Below are positions 1 through 9,151 of a DNA stretch of 64,000 nt, piece by piece. The first letter of the stretch is position 1; every line of letters starts with the position of its first letter. Both the position numbers and the translations under genes were made by a program. The stretch is from Streptomyces sp. NBC_01669. Its GTDB lineage: Bacteria > Actinomycetota > Actinomycetes > Streptomycetales > Streptomycetaceae. Under the pieces are notes generated by a model, which saw only the letters and a list, made by a program, of their open reading frames with translations, had not been told where the DNA came from and did not search any database. The stretch spans positions 2,790,001 through 2,854,000 of the forward strand of contig NZ_JAPEQG010000001.1 of NCBI RefSeq assembly GCF_026339735.1. The letters are read 5' to 3'.

Positions 1-1168
1 CCACATTGCGGCGCAGGGACTCCCAGAGCGCTCCCGCAATGTGCCCGCCGTCGAGCGGCAGCAGGGGCAGCATGTTGAAGAGGAACAGCGAGAGGTTGAA
101 GCCTGCCAGCAGGAACAGCATCATCGCGATCTGGTTCGTCGCCGGGACGTCCAGCGTCATCACCTCGCCGCCGATCCTGGCCGCGCCCACGACGCCGACC
201 GGGGAGTCGGCCGCTCGCTCGCCGTCACCGAAGGCTGCGCTCCACAGGTCCGGGATCTTGGAGGGGAGGGCGATGATCGAGTCGACGCCGTTCTCGATCA
301 TGTCGCCCATGCGGACGACCGAGTCGTTGAAGGAGAGCGGAACGATCTCGGTCTGGGCTGCGAAGCCGAGATACCCGGCCGGGACGTACTTGCCGGGGAT
401 CACCTCACCCTTGGAGTCCTTCTTGGCCACCGAGTTCTTCTGCAGCACAGCGTGGAGGGTCTTCTCCTGGCCATCGCGCTGGACTGTGAGGGTGGCGGGG
501 CCGATGGTTTCGCGGATGCGGTCGGAGAGCGTGGCCCAGTCGTCCACCTTCTGACCATCGAAGGCGACGATCTTGTCGCCCTTCTTCAGTCCGGCGGCCT
601 GCGCGGGCGAGACCGGGTCGCTCTTCTTGCAGCTGTCCCGCTTCTCGCTCTGCGCGATCACGCATTTCTGGACGCCCGCGACCTCGGTGGTCTGCGTCTG
701 GAAGCCGAAGGTCATCGCCACACCGAGGAAGATCGCGACGGCCAGGACCAGGTTCATGAACGGTCCGGCGAACATGACGATCACGCGCTTCCATGGCTTG
801 CGCGTGTAGAAGAGGCGCTTCTCGTCACCCGGTTCGAGTTCCTCGAAAGCAGCTTCTCGGGCGTCCTCGATCATTCCTCGCCACGGCGAGGTGGAGCGCG
901 CCTCGATCCGTCCGTCCGGACCGGGCGGGAACATGCCGATCATGCGGATGTAGCCACCGGCCGGGATCGCTTTGATCCCGTACTCCGTGTCGCCCTTCTT
1001 CCGCGACCAGATGGTCGGACCGAAGCCGACCATGTACTGCGGGACGCGGATCCCGAAGAGCTTCGCGGTCGACAGGTGTCCCAGCTCGTGCCAGGCGATC
1101 GAGAACAGCAGGCCGATGGCGAAGACGACGATGCCCAGAATCGTCAACAGGACCGTCGTAATACTCAT
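1..1168 (-). CDS. rseP: Site-2 intramembrane metalloprotease RseP (partial, 3' end outside window)
   Basis: Zinc-dependent membrane protease of the M50 family, which cleaves membrane-anchored anti-sigma factors or signal peptides within the bilayer. The reading frame has no stop down to base 1, so the C-terminus is missing. The HELGH zinc motif lies at residues 27-31 in the first transmembrane segment. A PDZ-like region follows around residues 180-260, and the third metal-ligand motif [12 protein letters not shown] lies at residues 365-376. The ATG at 1168 overlaps the TGA of dxr as ATGA, which fixes the start and suggests translational coupling. This dxr-rseP order is standard in Streptomyces. 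Confidence 0.93.
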   Translation of the reverse strand, partial: MSITTVLLTILGIVVFAIGLLFSIAWHELGHLSTAKLFGIRVPQYMVGFGPTIWSRKKGDTEYGIKAIPAGGYIRMIGMFPPGPDGRIEARSTSPWRGMIEDAREAAFEELEPGDEKRLFYTRKPWKRVIVMFAGPFMNLVLAVAIFLGVAMTFGFQTQTTEVAGVQKCVIAQSEKRDSCKKSDPVSPAQAAGLKKGDKIVAFDGQKVDDWATLSDRIRETIGPATLTVQRDGQEKTLHAVLQKNSVAKKDSKGEVIPGKYVPAGYLGFAAQTEIVPLSFNDSVVRMGDMIENGVDSIIALPSKIPDLWSAAFGDGERAADSPVGVVGAARIGGEVMTLDVPATNQIAMMLFLLAGFNLSLFLFNMLPLLPLDGGHIAGALWESLRRNV

Positions 1169-2418
1169 GCGCGCGCCTCCGCTGTCGCTTTCGCCGAGAG
1201 TTCCCGAGCCCGGGCCCGTGCCCAGCTCTCCGCTTCCAGGACGTCTGCGACCGTGAGTGAAGTTCCCGTGGGAGGGGTGCCGTGTTCGGCCACCACCGCC
1301 GTGACCGTATCCATGATTCCGTTGAACGGCAGCTGTCCTGACAGGAAAGCGTCCACGCACTCCTCGTTCGCGGCGTTGAACACCGCCGGCGCCGTGCCGC
1401 CGAGCGCTCCTACGTGTCGGGCCAGGCCCACGGACGGGAAGGCGTCGTTGTCGAGCGGGAAGAACTCCCAGCTGGATGCCTTCGACCAGTCGAAAGCGGG
1501 TGCCGCGTCCGGGATGCGCTCCGGCCAGCCCAGGCCGATGGCGATCGGTCCGCGCATGTCCGGCGGGGTGGCCTGGGCGAGGGTGGAGCCGTCGGTGAAC
1601 TCCACCATGGAGTGAACGTACGACTGGGGGTGGACGACGACCTCGATCCGGTCGAACGGGATGTCGTAGAGGAGATGCGCCTCGATGACCTCCAGTCCCT
1701 TGTTGACCAGCGTGGCGGAGTTGATCGTGATCACCGGGCCCATGGCCCAGGTGGGGTGCGCGAGCGCCTGCTCACGCGTGACGCTCGCCAGCTCGCTCTT
1801 CGTCCGTCCCCGGAACGGGCCGCCGGATGCGGTGACGACAAGCTTCCGGACATCGGCCCGGGTGCCGGCGGCGAGCGCCTGGAAGAGCGCGGCGTGCTCG
1901 GAGTCGACCGGGATGATCTGGCCCGGCTTGGCCAGGGCCTTCACCAGCGGCCCGCCCACGATCAGCGATTCCTTATTCGCGAGGGCGAGCGTGCGGCCCG
2001 CCTCCAGCGCGGCGAGCGTGGGGGCCAGACCGATCGAGCCGGTGATTCCGTTGAGCACGGTGTGGCAGTCGCTCCCGGCGAGCTGCGTGGCGGCGTCGGG
2101 CCCCGCCAGGATCTCGGGCAGCGGCTCCCCGGCCCCGTACTGCTCACGCAGCGCCTCGCGCAGGGCCGGCACCGCGTCCGGTGCGGCAACGGCCACGGTG
2201 CGCACCCTCAGCTGCCGGGCCTGCTCGGCCAGGAGGGCAACCCGGCCGCCCGCGGCGGAGAGCGCGGTGACGCGGAAGCGATCGGGGTTACGCAACACCA
2301 GGTCGATGGCCTGGGTGCCGATGGACCCGGTGGAGCCGAGGATGACGAGATCCCGGCGTCCTTCCACTGCGTCGAAGACGAGGTGCGGGTCGGCGAGGGG
2401 GGCTGGGCTGTCGCTCAT
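1165..2418 (-). CDS. dxr: 1-deoxy-D-xylulose-5-phosphate reductoisomerase
   Basis: Converts DXP to 2-C-methyl-D-erythritol 4-phosphate with NADPH, the committed step of the MEP isoprenoid pathway in the cytoplasm. From the ATG at 2418 the product is 417 residues, normal for the family. The NADPH loop GSTGSIG is at residues 28-34 and LANKES at 146-151. The metal ligands are D172 and E174 in DSEH and E243 in NKGLE, and HPQS at 263-266 is the substrate region. The frame is open upstream of this start all the way to 3600, so a fusion with the preceding protein is formally possible. I chose 2418 because the DXR fold begins just after it and a near-canonical ATGA junction sits there. The TGA overlaps the rseP start. 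Confidence 0.95.
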   Translation of the reverse strand: MSDSPAPLADPHLVFDAVEGRRDLVILGSTGSIGTQAIDLVLRNPDRFRVTALSAAGGRVALLAEQARQLRVRTVAVAAPDAVPALREALREQYGAGEPLPEILAGPDAATQLAGSDCHTVLNGITGSIGLAPTLAALEAGRTLALANKESLIVGGPLVKALAKPGQIIPVDSEHAALFQALAAGTRADVRKLVVTASGGPFRGRTKSELASVTREQALAHPTWAMGPVITINSATLVNKGLEVIEAHLLYDIPFDRIEVVVHPQSYVHSMVEFTDGSTLAQATPPDMRGPIAIGLGWPERIPDAAPAFDWSKASSWEFFPLDNDAFPSVGLARHVGALGGTAPAVFNAANEECVDAFLSGQLPFNGIMDTVTAVVAEHGTPPTGTSLTVADVLEAESWARARARELSAKATAEARA

Positions 2419-3600
2419 GCCCCCCATTGTTGCCGCATCGGCCCGGCAGGCGGACAGCGCGTCCCCGGAGACCTCCGGGAGGAGCAGCTCAGGAAGTGTT
2501 CCTGTGAATTCCGGCAGCCTCTGGGCGGCGGCCCACCAGGCGTCGGCGTCCTCGCCGAGGGCGGCGCGGGTGAGCGCCGTGGCGCGAGCATGGGCGGCTG
2601 TGACGGCTCCGGGCAGGTCGAAGCGTTCCTGGTGACCGAGCCACCAGCTCTCGTCCAGGGCCCGGAGCGCGGGGGCGCCGTGGAGGATCACGTCGGCGCC
2701 GGTGAGCAGGCCGGCGACCAGAGCCTGCTTGCGCCGGGCCGTTTGCGACCACCCCTCGATGTGCGCGAGGTCCGCGACTGCGGCGCCCCTGACCTGGTGG
2801 GCTTGGCCTCCAAGGCGTGCCAGGTCGCGACCACGGGTCCGGGCGGCGCCTCGGCGTCCCCTGTCGGGCACGGACAGGACGCGGTCGATCTCGCGTTGCA
2901 CCGCAGCCCGCTCGGCGTCGTTCCACCGCAGCCCTCCTCGTACCTCGACGGCGGGCAGCAGCAGGGTGCGGTCGAGCGGGGCATGGTGTCGGACCAGTTC
3001 GGCGGGGGTGATCGCGCCGCTCCTGACCGCTCGCACGGCCGGGCGGTACCACCAGCGGCTGTACGAGCGAGTCCCCCGGGTGTCGAGAAGCGCGAGCACC
3101 ACCTCGCGCGGGCACTCATCGCTCAGGATCAGCGCTTCGACGGCGCCCGGGGGCAGTGGCTCACGCCGGTGCTCGGCCACCAGCAGACCGAGGTCGAGGC
3201 GGTGCGGAGCGTCCAGGATCCGCAGGGCATGGCGAACGCGCTGATGGCCTCTCAAGAGCGAGATGAGCTCCCGGGTGCCCAGCTCGGGTACATGCGCGGC
3301 GGGAGCGATGGCGCGACGCATGATGCCGGTGGTGCGCCGGTGGGCATACACCGCTCGGTCCACCTCGTACTCCTGGTGTTCCAACAGCCTGAGCAGTACA
3401 CCTCGTTCGGTCTGTTTGTTGCGCGCCAGAGCGACTCGGTCGCCGGTGCTTCCGCCGTCGAGTACGTACTCGACGACGGCCGGTGTCGTGGTGTGGCCGG
3501 CGAGGAGCTCCTCGCGCTGCTGTGTTTCGAGACGGTCCAGCAGTGCCGGGACGACGACAGTGGGGGCGTGCCGGATCAACTGGGCGAGTGCGGGGATCAT
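2419..3600 (-). CDS. Uncharacterised repeat-like protein, in frame with DXR
   Basis: A protein of about 394 residues that I do not recognise as a named family. Its ATG at 3600 overlaps the TGA of the upstream lipoprotein as ATGA, so it is a genuine coupled gene. The N-terminal half is rich in Leu, Arg and Val with a periodic pattern (for example DRVALARNKQTERGVLLRLL) resembling variant leucine-rich or HEAT-like helical repeats. The frame has no stop before dxr. A run of six Gs just upstream of the dxr ATG decides this: one G fewer would end the gene in a TGA at 2415-2417 overlapping the dxr ATG. It is therefore either a natural fusion or a one-base indel. No catalytic motif is evident. Confidence 0.7.
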
Positions 3601-4412
3601 GATGCGCGGAACTTCGCCCACTGGGCGGCCATGACGTCCTGCGGGATGCCGCCTATGTCCTTGGTGCTGGTGGTCTCGCCGCGGAAGGCGAGGGTGGTGG
3701 AGCCGGAACGGACGACGGTGAGGTACTCGTACAGTTCCGATTTCTCCTTCACATCGCGGACGGTGAAGCGGTACGCCTTCACGCCGTCGGCTTCGGCTTC
3801 GGCTTCGGCTTCGGCTTCGGCTTCGGCTGCGAAGTCGGGAGCCTTGGCGGGCTCGACCTTCAGATACTTCGCGCGTGCAATGGCCCGCTCTTCGGTGAAT
3901 CCTCCGGCGCAGTCCTTGCCCGCCCTGCCGAGCGCCTTCATGACGTCGGCCGCGTCGCCGTTCGTGTACGACCGGAGGGTGACGTCGATGGTGATGCCGA
4001 GCATTTCGTCGGGGATGTCGACTCTGCGCTGGACCTGTGCGGCCGGGTCGTAGTCACTGACCTCACCCGCAAGGCTGACGAGCGGCTGACACCTGGCTGG
4101 ATCTGCGGTGTACGCATCGCTGAGCGGACCGTCGAGTGTGTAGGGGGAAGCTGTGTACTCACCGACGGCCTGGCCTTCGGTGAACGCGACCGCCTTCAGC
4201 TGCGCCTCGGTGAGCGTCTTCGGCGCGTGCGCTGCCGCAGAGGACGTGCCCTTCTTCTTCGAGTCGTCGGACCCACCCGACGCCTCCTCGTCACTGCACG
4301 CGCCCGCACCCAGGGCCATAACGACCGCAATCATCACGGCCACCGCCCGACGCCGCCCGCGTTGATCCCGCACACCGAACATCGCTGCCCCCATTTCGCT
4401 GCCGGTCCTCAT
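3597..4412 (-). CDS. Secreted lipoprotein with Ala-Glu repeat
   Basis: Predicted cell-surface lipoprotein of up to 271 residues and unknown function. A positively charged N-region (RDQRGRRR) is followed by a hydrophobic stretch ending in ALGAGAC, a lipobox with Cys as the lipidated residue, then a Ser/Asp/Lys linker. A tract of alternating Ala-Glu is encoded by six perfect copies of a hexanucleotide. The C-terminal half reads as a small folded domain. The start may be the ATG at 4412, preceded by AAAGGGA, or the ATG at 4382. The TGA overlaps the next gene, so it heads the leftward set lipoprotein > repeat protein > dxr > rseP. Confidence 0.8.
   Translation of the reverse strand: MRTGSEMGAAMFGVRDQRGRRRAVAVMIAVVMALGAGACSDEEASGGSDDSKKKGTSSAAAHAPKTLTEAQLKAVAFTEGQAVGEYTASPYTLDGPLSDAYTADPARCQPLVSLAGEVSDYDPAAQVQRRVDIPDEMLGITIDVTLRSYTNGDAADVMKALGRAGKDCAGGFTEERAIARAKYLKVEPAKAPDFAAEAEAEAEAEAEADGVKAYRFTVRDVKEKSELYEYLTVVRSGSTTLAFRGETTSTKDIGGIPQDVMAAQWAKFRAS
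3791..3826. repeat. Six tandem copies of a hexanucleotide (CTTCGG on +)
   Basis: Perfect 6-bp repeat inside the lipoprotein gene. It encodes the alternating Ala-Glu tract. Slippage here would change protein length without shifting the frame. Confidence 0.95.
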
Positions 4413-4909
4413 GTCCCTTTGGTTCTGCAGTTCTGGATCAGTTCTCGCTCGACGCCCGATTGTGCTGCATGCCCGTGGTCCGGGCTCACTCCGTCGACCA
4501 CAGAAGCATCACGGACCTTTGCGGCCACCGACAGTGATCTTTCGTCAGGGCCTTTCCTTACTTTCGTCAGGGGCGTCGGCGGCCGGTGATCGATGACGCT
4601 GTGGTCATGCGAATCACTCACGTACGCACGCAATCGCGCTCCGCTCGCCGGGTCGAAGTCGGTAGTTCAGGCAATCCGGGTGGCGGCGCCCCCATGCACA
4701 GGCGTCGAGGACTCCCGGCGCGGCTATGTCGTCATGGGGTGAGCACACAGGCGCTTCTGCTCAGCCCTGCTTCAGGTGAGGCAGCCGCTCCATGCGTCGG
4801 CATCCTTGCCCGTCCGGACTCCGGCATTCGGCTTCGGGTGAGCTGGCGGCAGAGGGTGGTGGGCGGCGTGCACATGAAATCTCCCACGGGCGGCCTGGGC
4901 CCAGGAACC
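4413..4909. other. Intergenic stretch of about 500 bp with a 12-bp direct repeat
   Basis: I see no convincing gene. The stretch lies upstream of the leftward lipoprotein gene and downstream of the EPSP synthase stop. A 12-bp direct repeat, CTTTCGTCAGGG, occurs at 4539-4550 and 4561-4572. The copies are 22 bp apart start to start, about two helical turns, so they could be an operator for the lipoprotein-dxr-rseP set. This is inference only. Confidence 0.4.
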
Positions 4910-6157
4910 CTAACGGTTCGTGAGATCCGTGAAATCCGCGAACGCCTCATGAAACTGCGGGAACGTCTTCCGTACACAGCCCGGGTCGTCGTAGGTGATG
5001 CCGGGAACGCGCAGACCGGCAACGGCGAACGACATGACGATGCGGTGGTCGCCGTGGGTGGCGATCTCGGTGGGGCGGGGTGTGCCGGGGTGGATCTCGA
5101 TCCAGTCGAGTCCCGTCTCGACGGTGATGCCCATGCGCCGGAGGTTCTCCGCGCAGGCTTCCAGACGGTCGCACTCCTTCACCCGGGTATTGCCGACATC
5201 CTCGATGCGCACGGGCCCCGAGGCGAAGGGGGCGAGCGCCGCCAGCGTCGGCATGGTGTCGGAGATGTCGCGCATATTTACCGTGAGGCCGGAGAGCTCG
5301 CCTCCGGATCGGACGGTGGTGGAATCGGCAGTGGTGCGCACATCGACGCCCATGCGGCCCAGCACGTCGACGAACCGCAGGTCGCCCTGGAGTGCGTCCG
5401 TCCCGAGGCCGCGGACGGTGACCTCGTGCCCGGTAAGGGCTGCGGCGGCGAAGAAGTAGCTGGCCGTGGAGGCGTCGGGTTCGACGGCGTACGTAGTGGC
5501 CCGGTAACCGCCGGGCGGCACGGTGAAGACATGGTTGTCGTGGCCGCTGCGGGCCACCTCGACGCCGAAGCTGCGCATCATCGCAAGGGTGATCTCGATG
5601 TACGGGGCAGAGACCAGGTCGGTGACGGTGATCCGGAGTCCTTCCGCAGTCAGCGGCCCGAGCATCAGGAGTGCGGTGAGGTACTGGGAGGACTGCCCCG
5701 CGTCCAGGGTGAGTGCGCCTCCCTTGATCCCGGCGGCGACGATCCGCAGCGGATGGTGGCCTTCGGCAGCCTCATGATGCAGCTCGACACCGAGCGTGCG
5801 CAGGGCTTCGGTGAGCGGGGCAAGTGGGCGGCGGCGCATCTGCGCAGAGGCGTCGAAGCGGTACGTGCCGGAGGCTGCGGCTGCGGCAAGGGTCGGCAGG
5901 AAGCGGGCCGTGGTGGCGCCGTCGCGACAGTAGATGTCGGCCTCGGTGGTGGCGGGTCCGGCCGGGCAGCCCCCGATGTGCCAGCGGTCCGCTTCCTGCG
6001 CGACCTCGTAACCGAGGGACGAAAGGCCCTCGGCAAAGCCCTCGGTGTCATCCGAGCGCAGTGGGCGCACGAGGGTGGTGATGCCGTCCGCGGCAGCAGC
6101 CAGGAACAGGGCGCGTGCGGTGACGGACTTGGAACCGGGGATGTCGATGACGGCCAC
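4910..6157 (-). CDS. aroA: EPSP synthase (divergent, AroA-like)
   Basis: 3-phosphoshikimate 1-carboxyvinyltransferase fold, joining PEP and shikimate-3-phosphate in the shikimate pathway. From the GTG at 6157 the product is 415 residues. The first phosphate-binding motif IPGSKSVTAR is intact at residues 6-15, D300 is in SDTMP, KECDRL is at 327-332, HGDHR at 368-372 and K397 near the end. The usual GNAGT substrate loop reads RDGAT (residues 78-82), which marks a divergent subfamily. It resembles the second streptomycete EPSPS rather than the standard one, so a role in a specialised pathway is possible. A GTG at 6184 is an alternative start, but 6157 has the better upstream purine run. Confidence 0.85.
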   Translation of the reverse strand: MAVIDIPGSKSVTARALFLAAAADGITTLVRPLRSDDTEGFAEGLSSLGYEVAQEADRWHIGGCPAGPATTEADIYCRDGATTARFLPTLAAAAASGTYRFDASAQMRRRPLAPLTEALRTLGVELHHEAAEGHHPLRIVAAGIKGGALTLDAGQSSQYLTALLMLGPLTAEGLRITVTDLVSAPYIEITLAMMRSFGVEVARSGHDNHVFTVPPGGYRATTYAVEPDASTASYFFAAAALTGHEVTVRGLGTDALQGDLRFVDVLGRMGVDVRTTADSTTVRSGGELSGLTVNMRDISDTMPTLAALAPFASGPVRIEDVGNTRVKECDRLEACAENLRRMGITVETGLDWIEIHPGTPRPTEIATHGDHRIVMSFAVAGLRVPGITYDDPGCVRKTFPQFHEAFADFTDLTNR

Positions 6158-6256
6158 GGGACCCCATCCTGCCGTGCGGCACACGGCCGGGCAGGGGGCG
6201 TCCAGCGAGTGGACGCCCCCTGCCCGCCCCGACCGGTCGGCTCGATGGACCGGCGG

Positions 6257-8203
6257 TCAGCGGATGGGACGGTGGACGTTGTCCTTGGTTGCCGGGCCGG
6301 GGGCGGCGTCGGCGATCCAGGGGCCCTCACCGCTCGGGTCGACGACACCCTGTTCCAACCAGAGGTACGCCCCGGACAGGACGCCGTCGACCACGCGCCG
6401 GTCGAGCTGATCGGTGTTGGACCACAGACGGGTGAAGAGTTCCTCGACGCGAATGCGGGACTGGTGGCAGAAGGCGTCGGCGAGTTGGTAGGCCTCCCGG
6501 CCGTGCTCGTCGGTGGTGCGCAGAAGTTCGGCACGGACGCAGGCGGCGCTCATCGCGAAGAGTTCGGCACCGATGTCGACGATCCTGCCGAGAAAGCCCT
6601 GCTTGGTCTCCATGCGCCCCTGCCAGCGCGACATCGCGTAGAAGGTGGAGCGGGCCAGTTTGCGGGCAGAGCGTTCGACGTAGCGCAGATGGGTGGACAG
6701 GTCCGGGTGCCCGGGCGGATGGAACTCGTTGTAGGTGCGCGGCAGTTGCCCTGGTCCGGTGACAAGCTTGGGCAACCAGCGGGCGTAGAAGCCGGCGGCG
6801 TTCGCTCCCGCCTTCGCCTTGGCCGAGAGGGGCTTGTCGGGGTCGATAAGATCTCCGGCGACCTTCAGGTGGGCGTCGACGGCCTCGCGGGCGATCAGCA
6901 GATGCATGATCTCTGTCGAACCCTCGAAGATCCGATTGATCCGCAGGTCGCGAAGGAGCTGTTCTGCGGGGACGGCCCGTTCGCCCCTGGCGGCGAGGGA
7001 GTCGGCGGTCTCGAAGCCCCGGCCGCCCCGGATCTGGACCAGTTCGTCGGCCATGAGACAGCCCATCTCGGAGCCGTACAGCTTGGCCAGGGCTGCCTCG
7101 ATCCGGATGTCGTTGCGATCCTCGTCCGCCATCTGCGAGGCGAGGTCGACAACTGCTTCCAGGGCGAACGTGGTGGCCGCGATGAAAGAGATCTTGGCAC
7201 CGACGGCTTCGTGCCGGGCAACCGGCCTGCCCCATTGTTCGCGGACCGCCGACCATTCGCGGGCGATCTTCAGGCACCACTTTCCCGCGCCGACGCACAT
7301 GGCGGGGAGCGACAGCCTGCCCGTGTTGAGTGTGGTGAGGGCGATCTTGAGACCGGCTCCCTCGGGGCCGATGCGGTTGGCGGCCGGGACCCGGACGCGG
7401 TGGAAGCGGGTCACACCGTTCTCGAGCCCGCGCAGTCCCATGAAGGCATTGCGGTTCTCCACGGTGATGCCCGGGGCGTCCGCCTCGACGACGAACGCGG
7501 TGATGCCGCCCTTGTGGCCGACCGACTTCGGGACGCGGGCCATGACGACCAGCAGGTCGGCGACGACACCATTGGTCGTCCACAGCTTCACACCGTCGAG
7601 GATGTAGTCGGAACCGTCCGGCACGGCCGAGGTGGCGAGCCGGGCAGGGTCGGAGCCGACATCCGGTTCGGTGAGAAGAAACGCCGAGATGTCGGTGCGG
7701 GCGAGCCGGGGAAGGAACGTGTCCTTCTGCTCCTGACTGCCGAAGAGCTTCAGCGGCTGCGGTACGCCGATGGACTGGTGGGCGGAGAGAAGCGCGCCGA
7801 TCGCCGGGTTGGCGGAGCCGACCAGGGCGAGCGCCCTGTTGTAGTAGACCTGGGTCAGTCCCAGGCCACCGTACTTCGGGTCGATCTTCATCCCGAGGGC
7901 GCCGAGCTCCTTGAGGCCGTTGATGACCTCGTCGGGGATCTTCGCCTCACGCTCGATCAGAGCGCCGTCGATCTTGGTTTCGCAGAAGTCGCGCAACCGG
8001 GCGAGGAACGCCTCGCCGCGCCGGACGTCGTCGCCCGGCGGCAGTGGATGCGGATGGATCAGGTCCAGCCGGAAGCGGCCGAGGAAGAGTTCCTTGGCGA
8101 AACTGGGCTTGCGCCAGTCCTGCTCGCGTGCGGCTTCGGCCACTTGACGCGCTTCACGCTCTGTGACCTTGGGCGTGTTCTTCGGAGCGGATGGTGCGGA
8201 CAT
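6257..8203 (-). CDS. Acyl-CoA dehydrogenase with long C-terminal extension
   Basis: FAD-dependent acyl-CoA dehydrogenase of 648 residues, catalysing alpha,beta-desaturation of acyl-CoA in beta-oxidation. The first ~430 residues show the family core: an N-terminal helical domain, the middle-domain signature AFLLTEPDVGSDPARL, and the C-terminal helical domain with RGGRGFE and RINRIFEGSTEIM. A further ~200 residues extend beyond the usual ~380-400, as in the long VLCAD/FadE-like subgroup. The ATG at 8203 is chosen because GGTGAGC lies just upstream and the residues before it are low-complexity. The gene stands alone, 99 bp upstream of the EPSP synthase start on the same strand. Confidence 0.9.
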   Translation of the reverse strand: MSAPSAPKNTPKVTEREARQVAEAAREQDWRKPSFAKELFLGRFRLDLIHPHPLPPGDDVRRGEAFLARLRDFCETKIDGALIEREAKIPDEVINGLKELGALGMKIDPKYGGLGLTQVYYNRALALVGSANPAIGALLSAHQSIGVPQPLKLFGSQEQKDTFLPRLARTDISAFLLTEPDVGSDPARLATSAVPDGSDYILDGVKLWTTNGVVADLLVVMARVPKSVGHKGGITAFVVEADAPGITVENRNAFMGLRGLENGVTRFHRVRVPAANRIGPEGAGLKIALTTLNTGRLSLPAMCVGAGKWCLKIAREWSAVREQWGRPVARHEAVGAKISFIAATTFALEAVVDLASQMADEDRNDIRIEAALAKLYGSEMGCLMADELVQIRGGRGFETADSLAARGERAVPAEQLLRDLRINRIFEGSTEIMHLLIAREAVDAHLKVAGDLIDPDKPLSAKAKAGANAAGFYARWLPKLVTGPGQLPRTYNEFHPPGHPDLSTHLRYVERSARKLARSTFYAMSRWQGRMETKQGFLGRIVDIGAELFAMSAACVRAELLRTTDEHGREAYQLADAFCHQSRIRVEELFTRLWSNTDQLDRRVVDGVLSGAYLWLEQGVVDPSGEGPWIADAAPGPATKDNVHRPIR

Positions 8204-8418
8204 GAGGAGCTCACCTCGCCGCGTTGTCGGGTGGGCGGACCCGGCCGGTCCGCGCGGAGCGCGCATGCGCGCCTGCCGAGGCATACCAACCGGTGCTACT
8301 CGTCCGTATGTACCCGATTCCTGCCTGCCTCACCAGCCCCCGGACGCCGATCAGGTGGAGAGCCACTCCAGTGGCACGTTCAGCGGGCGAACTGCGATCG
8401 GCCCGGGTCGAGGGAGAA

Positions 8419-8445
8419 GCAGGAACGGCCGGAGCCTCCGCACAG
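8419..8445. repeat. 27-bp copy of the terminator arm found at 12711
   Basis: Matches 12711-12737 at 26 of 27 positions. At 12711 the segment is the left arm and loop of a terminator. Here the right arm is missing, which suggests a decayed duplicate. Confidence 0.8.
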
Positions 8446-8468
8446 AGGGGAACAGCTTCTGCGGGGGT

Positions 8469-8582
8469 ATGAACCAGGCCGCCCCGGAGATCGAGTACAA
8501 GGCCCCGTCCACGGGACAGCCGACGAAAATCCTCGACAAAGTTGCCGCCTACTGCCGAAGAATCTCCGACCTGGGCCATTAA
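8469..8582 (+). CDS. Small 37-residue protein of unknown function
   Basis: A short frame beginning ATG AAC CAG with a purine run (GCGGGGG) directly upstream and ending in TAA. The sequence (MNQAAPEIEYKAPSTG at the start, Lys/Arg-rich at the end) is not known to me. A perfect 14-bp stem, 3-nt-loop hairpin begins six bases after the stop, which is where a terminator of a small transcript would sit. That is the main argument that it is a real gene. Confidence 0.45.
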   Translation: MNQAAPEIEYKAPSTGQPTKILDKVAAYCRRISDLGH

Positions 8583-8587
8583 CTAGG

Positions 8588-8618
8588 ATCCCCGCCCATG
8601 GGCACCATGGGCGGGGAT
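8588..8618 (+). terminator. Perfect 14-bp hairpin terminator
   Basis: Arms ATCCCCGCCCATGG and CCATGGGCGGGGAT around the loop GCA, followed by TTCTC. It lies directly downstream of the 37-residue frame. Confidence 0.75.
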
Positions 8619-8798
8619 TTCTCGCATCAGGACACAGACCACGGCACGGCCGTAAAGTTCGTCTACCGGCCGACGGCCGCGGACTTCAAGGAGGCGTTCC
8701 GTGCGCGAGCCCGCCGGACACCGGCGGGCCGGGCCCAGGACCCCGCGGACGTCGACCGGCTCCGGGCGATCCTGGACCGGAACCTCAAGCGGCTCTAG
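8598..8798 (+). CDS. Doubtful short frame, 66 residues
   Basis: The frame is charged and helical in appearance (DFKEAFRARARR, LRAILDRNLKRL) and is in phase with the 37-residue frame upstream, separated by one TAA and five codons. Its first ATG codons lie inside the terminator hairpin, so translation from them is unlikely. It could be the rear half of a gene interrupted by the stop at 8580. No family recognised. Confidence 0.25.
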   Translation: MGTMGGDFSHQDTDHGTAVKFVYRPTAADFKEAFRARARRTPAGRAQDPADVDRLRAILDRNLKRL

Positions 8799-8813
8799 GT
8801 TATTTGCGGCGAG

Positions 8814-9146
8814 TTACTGTCCGCGCCATAGTCGGATCGCCGCTGTGGTGACGGTGCCGTGGAATACGTAGGCGCGTTTGTCGTGGCGAGCGGCGACGGC
8901 CCGGTGGTTCTTGAGCCGGTTGATCGTCCGCTCCACTTCGCTGCGGCGCTTGTAGATCTCACTGTCGAAGCCAGTGGGCCGGCCGCCCTTGCTGCCGCAG
9001 CGTTTGCGGTTGGCCCGCTGGTCCTTCGGCTCGAGGATTGTGTGTCTTGTCGCCACCGACGTGGGCCGACCTGGTACGGAGGCGGCCGCCGCCGGGTCGG
9101 GTGACTCGGATCCGATTCAGGACGTCGATCGCCTCCGGGACCACCC
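8814..9146 (-). pseudogene. IS5-type transposase remnant (C-terminal part, frameshifted)
   Basis: Two minus-strand frames together read like the rear third of an IS5-family DDE transposase. One carries RVTRPGGGRLRTRSAHVGGDK (about 9060-9110). The other carries ANRKRCGSKGGRP, then KRRSEVERTINRLKNHRAVA (containing the catalytic Glu of the DDE triad), then KRAYVFHGTVTTAAIRLW. The frame changes between them, and the connecting segment usual in this family appears shortened. The front two thirds with the first two Asp residues are absent, and no terminal inverted repeats were found. It is a dead insertion-sequence fragment at the left edge of the decayed zone. Confidence 0.85.
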
Positions 9147-9151
9147 GGCGG

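Noticed and set aside
4586..8851. Very long plus-strand open frame (1421 codons)
   Set aside because: It lies antisense to the EPSP synthase and acyl-CoA dehydrogenase genes and has no recognisable domains. It is a high-GC shadow frame.
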